DNA of 64,000 bases from Mariniphaga sp040772505. GTDB taxonomy: Bacteria > Bacteroidota > Bacteroidia > Bacteroidales > Prolixibacteraceae. Below the pieces are notes generated by a model. It was not told the origin of the DNA. It saw only the letters and a program-made list of their open reading frames with translations, and did not search any database. This document shows, piece by piece, positions 53,854 through 63,030 of the stretch. The stretch lies in assembly GCA_040772505.1 (NCBI GenBank), contig JAXGYA010000011.1, positions 50,281 to 114,280 on the forward strand, written 5' to 3'. Made by a program: the position numbers and the translations under genes. Positions within the stretch are counted from its first letter, which is position 1; each line of letters opens with the position of its first letter.

Positions 53854-56800
53854 TCACTTCCTGTTAAGAATCAGCTTTTTCACTTTTTCGTAGTTTTCAA
53901 TTTTAATTTTAACGAAATAAATTCCTGAAACATGATCTCTCATGCTGAAAGAGACAATATTCGATTGATAAAACTCTTTTTCCAAAACTTTTTTGCCGGT
54001 AACAGTAAAAACCGTTACCCCAACGGGTTTCGGATTTTCTCCATTAATTTCAATATTGACAATATCGTTGGCAGGATTTGGATAAAGCTCAACATCCAGT
54101 GAGTTTACTGTAAAATTGTTCACACCAACCGGATAATTAAGTACACAAATCTGAAATGTATCGGCAGCCGATGCGCCGGAGGCATCTGTGGCTGTTACTA
54201 TCATATCCACGCATCCGGTATCTTTCAGGGCGGGTGTGCAGTATAACGTATCGTTCATCACCACTGCCCAATCGGGCAATCCGCTGATTCCAAGTTGGGT
54301 AACATCAAACGAAAGCTCTTCGTCGTCAATATCATCAAAAATATTTCCGGGTCGGGCATTCAGAGGTAACTTAAGCACATATGAGGCTATAATTTCCTGG
54401 TCGGGGACGGGATTTACCACAAACGGGGGGTCGTTGACGGGGTGGATTTCCACAAAAAAGCTTTGCGAAACTTTTGCATTTTCGCTGTCTTCAACCGTAA
54501 CCGTTACTTCAGCTTTTCCACTGGCATCAGGAATTATGTAAATAACCAATGAACCCGTTGTGCTCCCTTTTTCATAATTTACCACAATTTCTTCGATAAG
54601 ATTTTCACCGGAGCTTTCTGCCGTTACGGTTACCTCCTGTTCCCAGCAGTCGTTACCGTACGAAATTCCGGTTAATACAACATTCAATGGCGGTGTGTCT
54701 TCATCTGCCTGAATATTCGGAATGGGGTTCAGTGTGGGCGGATCATTCTCCGGGATTACAGTAACAGCAAACGACATTGTATCGGTTTTGCCGGAAGCAT
54801 GGGTTGCCACCCAGGTTTCTATTGTTGTTCCTGCAGGAAACAGTCCGCCAGGACCGATGCCTTCTATGAGTTCAACCTCACCTCCACACGTACCGGTTAC
54901 TGCTATTTCGGGATAGTCAGTTTCAGTTTCGCAAACCCCGGGCGCCACTTCCAGCACAATATCTGAAACGGGTTGAATGCTGAACGGTGACGTATCCACA
55001 ACAGTTACGGTTGCAACACAGTTTGAAAAATTTCCACTGGGATCGGTTACTTCCAAAGTTACCAATTGCTGTCCGAGGTCGCCACAATCAAAAGCGTATT
55101 TGTTCAAAGCTATAGATGCCACCCCGCATGCGTCGTAACTCCCATAGGGTTTGCCGCTGTTTGTAACTGCCCATTCCGGATAGCCGTTCTCCGGAATTCC
55201 CTGATCGATATCAGCCGGAGTAATAAATGCCTGCCCATTCTCATCAAGTGTCAGGGTTATATCCCGGCATAACGCAACCGGCGGTGTTTTGTCATAAACG
55301 GTTATCACAGACTGGCATTCACCAACATTCCCTGCTAAATCCGTAACGGTAACCAAAACATTAACATCCTTTCCAACATTACTGCATCCGAAGGTGTCAG
55401 GATAAATATCTATGACTAAATCTTCATAAGAGGTAAAATCATCAAAAGTTCCTGCGGTAATAAGCCGGATATCAGTTTTTGTTAAAACATACTTTCCGTT
55501 TTGACGCAACTTAACCTGATAAGGATTACATACAACTTCCGGTGGGCTAATGTCTCCACTGGCAACCTCCAAATTAAGGGTTACAATACTGTCGCAACCA
55601 TTTATCGAAACAAAGGTTTCAACGTAAGCTCCCGATTCCGTAATTTCACTGGAGCCAAAAATAAAAGGCAATTCATTCTCAGAAACAATAACCTCAATGG
55701 TGTGGTTATATACAGGATTGACTGTTAAAGTGAGAACTACTATAGAATCACAGCCATGAATCGACTCAAATACCTCGGTGTATTCACCTGAAATTGTCAG
55801 GTTCTGTGTTCCGAAATTGTAAGTATCTCCTTCACAGATTGTTTGTTCATCCGTGTGGTTATACCCTGGATTGACTGTCAAAGTAAGGACCACTGTAGAG
55901 TCACAGCCATGAATCGACTCAAATACTTCGGTGTATTCACCGGACGTTGTCAGGTTCTGTGTTCCGAAAACATACGTATCTCCCTCACAAACTGACTGCT
56001 CATCCGTGTGGTTATATACAGGATTGACTGTTAAAGTGAGAACTACTGTAGAATCACAGCCATGAATCGACTCAAATACCTCGGTGTATTCACCGGACGT
56101 TGTCAGGTTCTGTGTCCCGAAATTGTAAGTATCTCCTTCACAGATTGTTTGTTCATCCGTGTGGTTATACCCCGGATTAACAATCAGGGTTAATGTTACC
56201 ACACTGTCGCAGCCATGAATGGTTTGAAAAGTTTCGGTGTAGGTGCCGCTTTCAGTGAGCTGTTGCGTACCAAATGTGTATGGTGTTTCAGAAGAGCAGA
56301 TTGCAACTGGATCTTCTCTACTTTCGTACATTTTCACATCGTCGAAATAGACCCTTGTGGTAGTTGCATTACCTGCACATAAAAAGAAATCCTGCGATAC
56401 TGCCGGATGCATCGGAAATACATCAGTTGTATTGCTTCCGCTACTACCAGAAACCTTCTGCCCATCAATATAAACCGAATAGACACGGGCTACCATGTCG
56501 TGTTCTACACGCACATGATACCACTCGCCAGGTGTAAACGGCTGTATGTCATAGATTGCGCCTCCCGTGCAAGTTGCCCTTATCCTTCCATTGGAAAAAT
56601 CAATCCTGGATGTGCGGGCTCCCCAGCTTGCAGCACCATAATTTACAAGTCCAATCCCGCTTGCCGCAGCATTTGCAATGCTTACATTTATCCATGCTTC
56701 AATCGTCAGCTTGTCAGGAGTGCTGCTAATAGGTTTATACAAATCGGCTGCCCAACTGCTTCTACCTTCCAATTGAAATGACTTTGTACCGTTCTTAGAA

Positions 56801-58092
56801 ATATTATCCACCACTTTCTGGTTGGCGTTGCCCGAGCCATTATATTTTATTGTCCAACCGGCAAGTGTACCCAAAGCATCTTCTTCAAAATCATCATTCA
56901 CCTGAAAATCAACAACTTCTCCAATCCCAATGTTGTACGTTGGGTGTACTGTCAAATTCAAAGTTACCACACTGTCGCAACTATGAATAGTTTGGAAAGT
57001 TTCGGTGTAAGCGCCGCTTGCTGTCAATTGTTGCGTGCCAAATGTGTATGGTGTTTCAGAAGCGCAAATTGCAATGGTTGCTTCCGTTTCATAATCAGGA
57101 TATATCGTGATTATATCAGTAACAGAATTCACACTTCCGCTTTCCGAATCGGTGGCTGTTAAACTTACTTCATAATCACCTGCTTCTGTATAAATATGTT
57201 CCGGTTCAAATTCAGTAGATTCTGTGCCATCTCCAAAATCCCAAAGCCAGCTGTCGGTATCAAAACTTTCGTTGGTGAATTGAATAGCCGAACCGGAACA
57301 CAAACCGCCCGAAAAGGAGAACTCAGCCGTTGGCATAGCCTCTTTTTCAACTGTCCGCGAGAGCACGCTGCTCCATTGATTACGAATGTCGAGTGCACGA
57401 AAATGAACGGTGTAATCGCCTTTTGGCACATGGCTCAGAGCTACCTCAAATTCAATTAGTGCAGGATTGATAGGAGCATCGAGGCTAACGAAAGTAAAGG
57501 TTGTTGAACCGCTGCCGGAAACGGAATTGCCCGAAGCATCTTCCACACGGTATTCGTATGCTTTTATCAGGTTTTCGGAAACAGAGGCATCGATTTCGGG
57601 CATTTTTACGAAAAAGCGAGTGAGCGGCGACGACCAGTTCCCCAAATTATCGCGGAACCTGACCATGAAAACATTCAATCCATCGGGCAATTGTGTTGCC
57701 TCAATTTGTTGGTCCAAAACAAAGGTTGTTGTGGGGGCAATTACTTGTTTTACAGCAGTTTCATTATTCAAACGATACTCGTAAGCCACAATGTTTTTGG
57801 GCTCGGTGGAAAATTGTTGTTCCGGTATTTTCACGAAAAACCGGGTGAGCGGCGACGACCAGTTGCCAAGGTCGTCTTTAAACCGGACGGTGAAGGTGTT
57901 TACACCGTCTGGAAGGTGCGAGGCATCGGCCTGAACCGCCAAATCAAAACTTGCGGTAGGTGATGCAATGGCTTCCGAGGTTTTATTGTCGGTGTTGCTG
58001 TTGAACCAGTATTCATACGACTGAATCGCAGACTGACCGGAAACCGCAAGCCCCCACCCGATAAATAAATATATGAATAGATATTTCTTCAT
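53854..58092 (-). CDS. Giant T9SS-sorted repeat protein (PKD, LamG-like, 51-residue repeats)
   Basis: A 1412-residue protein with a signal peptide (FIYLFIGWGLAVSGQ). Order of parts: three ~75-residue beta repeats, each with LPDGxNxFxVRFxDxLGNWSSPLTRFFVK-like content in short pieces (the third diverged); a PKD domain near 255-330 (WLWDFGDGTES); one 50-residue repeat; a LamG/concanavalin-like domain near 395-590 (YHVRVEHDMVARVYSVYIDG); five or six more repeats (CEGDTYNFGTQNLTTSGEYT, IHGCDSTVVLTLTVNP); HYR-like and cadherin-like beta domains; and a C-terminal T9SS sorting domain (VELYPNPANDIVNIEI, GIYFVKIKIENYEKVKKL). It is probably a surface adhesin or matrix protein. It is last in an operon with two beta-helix proteins. 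Confidence 0.85.
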   Translation of the reverse strand: MKKYLFIYLFIGWGLAVSGQSAIQSYEYWFNSNTDNKTSEAIASPTASFDLAVQADASHLPDGVNTFTVRFKDDLGNWSSPLTRFFVKIPEQQFSTEPKNIVAYEYRLNNETAVKQVIAPTTTFVLDQQIEATQLPDGLNVFMVRFRDNLGNWSSPLTRFFVKMPEIDASVSENLIKAYEYRVEDASGNSVSGSGSTTFTFVSLDAPINPALIEFEVALSHVPKGDYTVHFRALDIRNQWSSVLSRTVEKEAMPTAEFSFSGGLCSGSAIQFTNESFDTDSWLWDFGDGTESTEFEPEHIYTEAGDYEVSLTATDSESGSVNSVTDIITIYPDYETEATIAICASETPYTFGTQQLTASGAYTETFQTIHSCDSVVTLNLTVHPTYNIGIGEVVDFQVNDDFEEDALGTLAGWTIKYNGSGNANQKVVDNISKNGTKSFQLEGRSSWAADLYKPISSTPDKLTIEAWINVSIANAAASGIGLVNYGAASWGARTSRIDFSNGRIRATCTGGAIYDIQPFTPGEWYHVRVEHDMVARVYSVYIDGQKVSGSSGSNTTDVFPMHPAVSQDFFLCAGNATTTRVYFDDVKMYESREDPVAICSSETPYTFGTQQLTESGTYTETFQTIHGCDSVVTLTLIVNPGYNHTDEQTICEGDTYNFGTQNLTTSGEYTEVFESIHGCDSTVVLTLTVNPVYNHTDEQSVCEGDTYVFGTQNLTTSGEYTEVFESIHGCDSTVVLTLTVNPGYNHTDEQTICEGDTYNFGTQNLTISGEYTEVFESIHGCDSIVVLTLTVNPVYNHTIEVIVSENELPFIFGSSEITESGAYVETFVSINGCDSIVTLNLEVASGDISPPEVVCNPYQVKLRQNGKYVLTKTDIRLITAGTFDDFTSYEDLVIDIYPDTFGCSNVGKDVNVLVTVTDLAGNVGECQSVITVYDKTPPVALCRDITLTLDENGQAFITPADIDQGIPENGYPEWAVTNSGKPYGSYDACGVASIALNKYAFDCGDLGQQLVTLEVTDPSGNFSNCVATVTVVDTSPFSIQPVSDIVLEVAPGVCETETDYPEIAVTGTCGGEVELIEGIGPGGLFPAGTTIETWVATHASGKTDTMSFAVTVIPENDPPTLNPIPNIQADEDTPPLNVVLTGISYGNDCWEQEVTVTAESSGENLIEEIVVNYEKGSTTGSLVIYIIPDASGKAEVTVTVEDSENAKVSQSFFVEIHPVNDPPFVVNPVPDQEIIASYVLKLPLNARPGNIFDDIDDEELSFDVTQLGISGLPDWAVVMNDTLYCTPALKDTGCVDMIVTATDASGASAADTFQICVLNYPVGVNNFTVNSLDVELYPNPANDIVNIEINGENPKPVGVTVFTVTGKKVLEKEFYQSNIVSFSMRDHVSGIYFVKIKIENYEKVKKLILNRK
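55701..56160 (-). repeat. 153-bp tandem repeat inside the T9SS protein gene
   Basis: The same unit recurs with exactly 153-base spacing (marker TGTGGTTATA-like starts at 55701, 55854, 56007 and 56160), encoding 51-residue beta repeats (NHTDEQ, GTQNLTTSGEYTEVFESIHG, CDSTVVLTLTVNP). Units are nearly identical in DNA, which points to recent expansion by unequal recombination or slippage. Older, diverged copies lie on both sides in the same gene. Confidence 0.9.
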
Positions 58093-58102
58093 GGGTTTCG
58101 TT

Positions 58103-59122
58103 TTATTGGTTTTGAGCTTCTACTGTAACTTTTACATCCAGTTTTCCTTCGGAATCGGTACGGGTAGAAATATTGTTGATGGTAATGTGTGGGTTAAACG
58201 GAACTGCACCTTCTTTATAGGGGCTCATTGTGCCATAAATCCCGATGTCGTTGCCGTCGGTTCCGGCGCTTTTGCCAGGCGAGGTTTCTTTTAGGTGAAA
58301 GTCGGAATCGTAACTAAAAGCTCCTCCAGGATGGCTCACAAAAATACTTTCAAGTGCTTGTTGGTCGATATTGTTTGTGCCCCCTGCATAGGTAGTTACA
58401 AACAAATTATTTTGAACGGTGTTGGCGGAACTGCCAGTAAACAAATAGTTACTAGAAGATTGCAGAACAACGTTGTTTTGAATAGTACATGAAGTTATAT
58501 CTCTAAGACATTCCACACCACCCGTAGTCCACACCACGTTATTAGTAATTAATACGTTGTTGTTGAAACTTGAGATATTATTAAGGATGTTTTTTTCAAT
58601 CAGTACATTTTGTGCATTCATCCCAACAATTCCAGCACGAACCACATTTTCGGAAATCAAGATTTGTTCAGAAGAGGATGGAGTACTACCCCCATAATTA
58701 ATTCTGATTGAGTTTACATTACAGCGGCTGATGGTTATTTTATTTACGGTTTGATTAGCCGGGGTAGTTCCCCATTGAATATACCCAGTTAAATAAAAAC
58801 CGTGAAATTGAGAACTATCGGCACCAGTCTGTAGATTTATGCTTCCGGTAAGTTCGGTACGCCCCGTTGCCTGCGCATAAGCCGGATAGTGCCCTGTCCC
58901 TATCATCGTAATTTTTTTGTTAACAACAATATTTCCGATATTGAAATTTCCTCCCGGCAAGTAGAGCGTATCGCCCTGTTGGGTTGCGGAGAGAGCAGCA
59001 GAAAAAGTGTCGTAAACATTTGTGCTACCTCCATTTTGTACCACAAAACGCAACTGGGCGCTGGCTTTTGCCGAAATCATGATTAAGGCAAATAGCAAGA
59101 TTGAATTTTTTAGTGTTTTCAT
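58103..59122 (-). CDS. Secreted right-handed beta-helix protein, paralogue 2
   Basis: A 339-residue protein with a signal peptide (LKNSILLFALIMISAKASA). It starts with a pectate-lyase-like entry (VYDTFSAALSATQQGDTLYLPGG, here in the form of alternating strands and turns), then rungs with NxITISRCNVN and NNVLITNNVV. It closes with GIYGTMSPYKEGAVPFNP and a short beta tail DVKVTVEAQNQ. The same closing block is found in the gene upstream, so the two arose by tandem duplication. There is no recognisable T9SS tail or catalytic motif. It ends 10 bases before the giant repeat protein gene starts. Confidence 0.8.
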   Translation of the reverse strand: MKTLKNSILLFALIMISAKASAQLRFVVQNGGSTNVYDTFSAALSATQQGDTLYLPGGNFNIGNIVVNKKITMIGTGHYPAYAQATGRTELTGSINLQTGADSSQFHGFYLTGYIQWGTTPANQTVNKITISRCNVNSIRINYGGSTPSSSEQILISENVVRAGIVGMNAQNVLIEKNILNNISSFNNNVLITNNVVWTTGGVECLRDITSCTIQNNVVLQSSSNYLFTGSSANTVQNNLFVTTYAGGTNNIDQQALESIFVSHPGGAFSYDSDFHLKETSPGKSAGTDGNDIGIYGTMSPYKEGAVPFNPHITINNISTRTDSEGKLDVKVTVEAQNQ

Positions 59123-59155
59123 TTTTTTGAATTTTTAGTATTTATAAATTGCTTT

Positions 59156-60184
59156 TTAACGCTCTTGTGCTTCCACCGTTACGCTGATGTTGATTTTCCC
59201 CTGCTCGTCGGTTTGTTTCGAGACGGATTCCTCTACAATACGTGGTGTAAAAGGTACAGCTCCTTCTTTATAGGGAATTTCAGTACCGTAAATCCCGATG
59301 TCGTATCCATCCGTACCTGCACCAATCCCCACCGAGCCTTCTTTTAAATGGTAGTTGTTTGTGCTTAAATAGTCAGTAGAGACAAAATTGACTAAGTTAT
59401 TGGCGAGTGGCTGATTAAAGAAATTACCTTCCCAAAAATTCAAATCGGTTTGGGGATCGATAGTTAAATTAACACGGAAAATATTGTTCTTAAACTCGTT
59501 GCGTTCACATACACTAAGATAGTAGAAAGGATATTCATTCACCCCAAAAATATTGTTTCGGAAAATTGCGTACGAAATCCATTGAAATTGGACTGTATGA
59601 CGGGGGAAAATATTATTGTAAAAAAACACTTGATTGTTAAAATTGGAAACATTATTAGGAATCATGTTCTTGGTAATCCATACTTCCGTTGCATTCATTC
59701 CATCAATGGTACCACCTGCACATTCAGTTATTGTAATTTGCTTTGCCGGGGAAGGTTTGGAGAAACCGAGCTTTACCGTTCCACTCCACCGGCAGCGGCT
59801 TATGGTAATGTTTTCAACACTGTCATTAGTGGCATTGGTTCCAATTAGCAGGCTTCCAAACCGGAAACCATGCAGTGAAGTCCCGTCTGCTCCTTTTAGC
59901 AAACGAATAGTCCCGTTCAGGTACGAAAACAAGCGATTGTGAACGTAGGCTGTGTCATGACCTACCCCAATAATGGTTATCGGCTTGTCAATATCAATGT
60001 TTCCTGTGCTAAAAGTTGCACCGGGCAAGTAAATGGTATCGCCGGCTTGCGTATTTTGCCAAGCCGTAGCCCAGTCGGTATAAAAACTGGCTGTTCCGTT
60101 GCTTTGCACTGCAATTGACCTTTGGGCAAAGACGAAAACACTCCAAAACAACAATGGTAAAAAAATAAGCTTTTTCATGGTCAT
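59156..60184 (-). CDS. Secreted right-handed beta-helix protein, paralogue 1
   Basis: A 342-residue protein with a signal peptide (KKLIFLPLLFWSVFVFAQ), paralogous to the next gene over its whole length. Shared blocks are AGDTIYLPGATFSTGNI, IGVGHDTAYVH, ITISRCRWSG and GIYGTEIPYKEGAVPFTP. The beta-helix rungs carry Asn ladders (FNNQVFFYNNIF). It is the first gene of the operon, 224 bases from the divergent AraC-type regulator. Function unknown; a surface or matrix role alongside the giant T9SS protein is inferred. Confidence 0.8.
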   Translation of the reverse strand: MTMKKLIFLPLLFWSVFVFAQRSIAVQSNGTASFYTDWATAWQNTQAGDTIYLPGATFSTGNIDIDKPITIIGVGHDTAYVHNRLFSYLNGTIRLLKGADGTSLHGFRFGSLLIGTNATNDSVENITISRCRWSGTVKLGFSKPSPAKQITITECAGGTIDGMNATEVWITKNMIPNNVSNFNNQVFFYNNIFPRHTVQFQWISYAIFRNNIFGVNEYPFYYLSVCERNEFKNNIFRVNLTIDPQTDLNFWEGNFFNQPLANNLVNFVSTDYLSTNNYHLKEGSVGIGAGTDGYDIGIYGTEIPYKEGAVPFTPRIVEESVSKQTDEQGKINISVTVEAQER

Positions 60185-60365
60185 TATTTTTGATTTTTAA
60201 TATTCAAAGTTAAACTCTTTTGATGTGTCATGGATGCTCAAATCGTAAAAAGAGTGTTCAATTCGTAAATTTTATCATAAACACTTTTCATTTTGATTAA
60301 AAAATAAAAACCTGCATTTTTACAATTTGGTGTTACTATACATTACTCAAGCTCTTTGTTTTTTA

Positions 60366-60373
60366 TAACTTTG
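60366..60373 (+). promoter_or_regulatory. -7 promoter element of the AraC-type regulator gene
   Basis: TAACTTTG matches TAnnTTTG and lies 34 bases before the start codon, allowing a leader of about 28 bases. A -33 TTG at the correct distance is not obvious. The 223-base region also has to hold the promoter of the divergent beta-helix operon. Confidence 0.55.
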
Positions 60374-60407
60374 TGGCGTAAAGAGTATTTAATGGATAAG
60401 ATATAGC

Positions 60408-61535
60408 ATGGCGCAAATTGTTTTAATAGCATCTTTTTTAGTTCCATTGATTTTGTCGGGGGTTATATTGTACGGTGCACGAGGCAACAGTCCCAAAATA
60501 ATTTTAAGCCTGAGCATGCTTAATGCGGCGGCTGTATTCATTGCAAATTATTATTATTTTATCGGCAACTTTGAGGTTTACACCTACTTGCACAGCACAC
60601 ACGTTGCACTTGTTCTATTTATCTACCCTTCAATTTATTTATACCTTGTCTGCTTAATCAGAAAAATAGAACTTACCGGGAAAATACTATTTCATTTAGC
60701 ACCCGGGGTGTTATTTCTCCTATTATACCTGTTCTTTTTTGACCTGAAATTCGCCTTTGCCGAGCGGGTCGATTTTTTAACCACCTACCGTGATGAGCTA
60801 TTCGCGAAAGAAGCATTCAAACATGTTGAATGGATAAGAATAGTTAACGTGGCGGTTATAGTGCTTCAAGTTGTTGTTTACAGTATCGCAATTTTTATCG
60901 AAAGCCACCGCTACAATTTCCGATTAAAAACCGAATTTTCAAATGCTGAAAGTTTACAAATAAAATGGCTGCCGTGGTTCAATGTGGCATTAATTATTGT
61001 GGCTGTTATTTCTGTTCTTTTTTACGCAACAAACCCATTTTCGGAAGAAAACAACAAACTGTTAATCATTTCAATGTTCATAATGTCGGTTTTTATCTGG
61101 CTATTCGGAATTTGGGGGAATGCACAAAAGGCAATTGAGTTTCCTGTCGAAGAAATAGCGACAACGGATGTCGAAAATATCGAAGACATTTTATACAAAA
61201 AACTGTTGACGGTGCTACTCGAAGATAAACTTTATTTAAACCCCGACTTAACGCTTACAGAACTTGCGCTGGCTGCCGGAACAAACCGCTCTTATGCGTC
61301 ACAAGCCATAAACAAGACATATCACGACAACTTCAATACACTTGTAAACAGCTACAGAGTGGAGACAGCTAAAAATATTTTAAAAGAGGCTCCCGACTTA
61401 AAACTTGAAACAGTTGCCGAGCAATCGGGATTTGGTTCAGCACAATCAATGCACCGCAATTTTTCAAAACAGACCGGCATTTCGCCGGGAAAGGTAAAAC
61501 AGACATTCCGCAAGCATAAGGACGTAAAGGCATAA
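60408..61535 (+). CDS. Membrane-embedded AraC-family transcription regulator
   Basis: A 375-residue protein. The N-terminal ~240 residues contain six or seven membrane helices (ASFLVPLILSGVILYG, LVLFIYPSIYLYLVCLI, LFHLAPGVLFLLLYLFFF, VNVAVIVLQVVVYSIAIF, WFNVALIIVAVISVLFYA, LLIISMFIMSVFIWLFGIW). The C-terminal ~100 residues are an AraC DNA-binding domain with two HTH motifs (LTLTELALAAGTNRSYASQAI and LETVAEQSGFGSAQSMHRNF, then FSKQTGISPGKVKQ). This build is common in Bacteroidota and links a membrane signal to gene control. Divergent placement suggests it regulates the beta-helix/T9SS operon. Confidence 0.87.
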   Translation: MAQIVLIASFLVPLILSGVILYGARGNSPKIILSLSMLNAAAVFIANYYYFIGNFEVYTYLHSTHVALVLFIYPSIYLYLVCLIRKIELTGKILFHLAPGVLFLLLYLFFFDLKFAFAERVDFLTTYRDELFAKEAFKHVEWIRIVNVAVIVLQVVVYSIAIFIESHRYNFRLKTEFSNAESLQIKWLPWFNVALIIVAVISVLFYATNPFSEENNKLLIISMFIMSVFIWLFGIWGNAQKAIEFPVEEIATTDVENIEDILYKKLLTVLLEDKLYLNPDLTLTELALAAGTNRSYASQAINKTYHDNFNTLVNSYRVETAKNILKEAPDLKLETVAEQSGFGSAQSMHRNFSKQTGISPGKVKQTFRKHKDVKA

Positions 61536-61560
61536 TACAGACAACACGGTGGTTTAACAA

Positions 61561-61827
61561 ACTACCAACCCCGAAACAGGTTTGAAAGAATACATGGAAG
61601 AACAACAACAAAAGTCGATGAAACTTATCGTTGATTTTTATAAAAATGCTCAACAAAAAGGTTTCATCCGCCCCGACATAAAAATTGATTTCCTTCTGGC
61701 ATTTTCAAACCAAATAATTGAGATGATGAAGAATGAGCAATTGATGGCACAATACGCACAACCACAGTATTTTATTATCGAAGCAATGAACGTTATGTTT
61801 TACGGAATCACAACAGGAGATGAGTAA
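61561..61827 (+). pseudogene. C-terminal remnant of a TetR-family regulator gene
   Basis: About 88 codons matching the last third of the intact TetR gene at 63031-63618, starting with TNPETGLKEYMEEQQQKS (intact: TNPELGLKEYMEVQKQKS) and including the identical stretch IDFLLAFSNQIIEMMKNEQL. The HTH half is missing. It lies directly after the AraC gene. It is the first part of a decayed copy of the regulator/outer-membrane-protein pair at the window end. Confidence 0.85.
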
Positions 61828-61884
61828 AAGAGAACTTCCATATTACTTTTCAAGCATAAGATTCTCCAATCAAAAGGTATTTAG

Positions 61885-62355
61885 TGCCATTTTTCAAAAG
61901 GTGGCGGTTTCCGTGGCGAACTGTCCTGGTTTATTCCGCGAAGCAAAAATAATGGCAGCGAGGAAGCTTTTGCGGCTTCTATTTCAGGTGATTATACCAT
62001 GAAAAACAGTTTGTATCTGCACAGTGCTGTTTTATTTAGCAGCAACGAGGCAACCGGGGATGCCGGTGGCATGCGCAACCTTTTTGACCAAAACCTTTCG
62101 GCAAAAATGCTGACGCTCGGAATGGTGAACCTTTTTGCCCAGGTTACCTATCCGTTTACACCGCTTTTTTCAGGAGACTTTTCGGCCATGGTAAACCCGC
62201 TCGATGGTTCTTCGTTTATTGGCCCAACTCTTACTTATTCATTGGGCAACAATTTGGAAATCATGTTAAACGGACAACTGGTTTTTGGCAGCGAAGGTAC
62301 TGAGTACGGCGATTATGGAAAAGCAATTTATGGCCGCATAAAGTGGTCGTTTTAA
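61885..62355 (+). pseudogene. C-terminal remnant of an outer membrane porin-like gene
   Basis: An open frame of about 156 codons without a proper start: GGGFRGELSWFIPRSK, SISGDYTMKNSLYLHSAVLF, FAQVTYPFTPLFSGDFSAMV, SFIGPTLTYSLGNNLEIMLN, ending IYGRIKWSF with the terminal Phe typical of outer membrane beta-barrels. It lies after the TetR remnant, in the same order as the intact pair at the window end, whose barrel gene is cut off at 64000. The stretch between (61828-61884) is the frame-shifted, deleted middle. Non-functional. Confidence 0.75.
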
Positions 62356-62547
62356 GTCAAAAGAAAGAAATCGCTTACCGATTATCTCGGTTATTCGCGT
62401 GTTCCACATCGTTATTCGCCGATTAATCACCATTTAAACCCCAAAGGCATTTAACCTTTTAAACCGGATAGGGTCAAACCGACAGTAAACAAAAACAAAT
62501 AGCTGGAGAATTATAGAATAGTTACATAACATTAGAAAATAGAAAAC

Positions 62548-62886
62548 ATGAAAACAACAATTACAAAATTAGCAGCAATTACTTTTTTCTCTTTATTCTT
62601 TTTAGTTGGAAACGTAAACGCAAAAGGAACAAAATTCGATGTTCCAAATCTTGCCGCCACAGAATCGGTTTTAGTACTGGAAGATTGGATGGTTGCAGAT
62701 ACTTTATGGGAAATCGGTGAAACTTTCTTTTTTGAACCGGTGATTGAAAAAATTATGGAGTTGGAAAGTTGGATGACCAACAAAATATTCTGGAGTTCGA
62801 AGGACAGTGTTAAAACAGAAACTGAAATGGAACAAAAGCTGTTATTGGAACCATGGATGCTAAATATCGAATTATGGAAACGGTAG
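62548..62886 (+). CDS. Small exported protein with three LExWM repeats
   Basis: A 112-residue protein with a clear signal peptide (TKLAAITFFSLFFLVGNVNA). The mature part (~85 residues) is acidic and repeats a motif three times: LEDWMVADTLW, LESWMTNKIFW and LEPWMLNIELW (consensus L-E-x-W-M-x-x-x-x-(L/F)-W), about 40-50 residues apart. No lipobox, no Cys and no known domain is recognised. It is a stand-alone gene followed by a good terminator. Similar short Bacteroidota proteins with ExWM motifs exist, but their function is not known to me. Confidence 0.65.
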   Translation: MKTTITKLAAITFFSLFFLVGNVNAKGTKFDVPNLAATESVLVLEDWMVADTLWEIGETFFFEPVIEKIMELESWMTNKIFWSSKDSVKTETEMEQKLLLEPWMLNIELWKR

Positions 62887-62922
62887 TTCGGACGAAAGAC
62901 GATTAACAATGAGGATTAAGGA

Positions 62923-62948
62923 GGTTGTAAGAAATTACAGCCTTTTTT
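62923..62948 (+). terminator. Rho-independent terminator after the small exported protein gene
   Basis: An 8-bp stem (GGTTGTAA pairing with TTACAGCC, one G-U pair) closed by a GAAA tetraloop and followed by six T. It ends the short transcript of the exported protein and isolates the tetR promoter 24 bases further on. Confidence 0.88.
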
Positions 62949-62962
62949 ATTAATTATTTACT

Positions 62963-63001
62963 ATACGAATATTGTTTAATAAAACTAAATTCGTATATTT
63001 G
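62963..63001 (+). promoter_or_regulatory. tetR promoter with overlapping palindromic operator
   Basis: TTG (62972-62974), a 19-base spacer and TATATTTG (62994-63001) form a full Bacteroidota promoter. The inverted repeat ATACGAAT (62963-62970) / ATTCGTAT (62989-62996) brackets the -33 element and overlaps the -7 element, the expected place for an autoregulatory TetR operator. The promoter and repeat are seen; the binding is inferred. Confidence 0.72.
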
Positions 63002-63030
63002 ATGCGTAATCATAAAATTAGAAATGTAAA

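Noticed and set aside
55690..56170. Regular direct repeats as a possible CRISPR array
   Set aside because: Period is 153 bases, it is in frame within a large exported protein and encodes beta repeats; there are no short identical repeats with unique spacers.
61820..62002. Short frame after the TetR remnant as a new gene
   Set aside because: It is the shifted frame of the decayed outer membrane protein gene; the correct frame from 61885 encodes the barrel strands.
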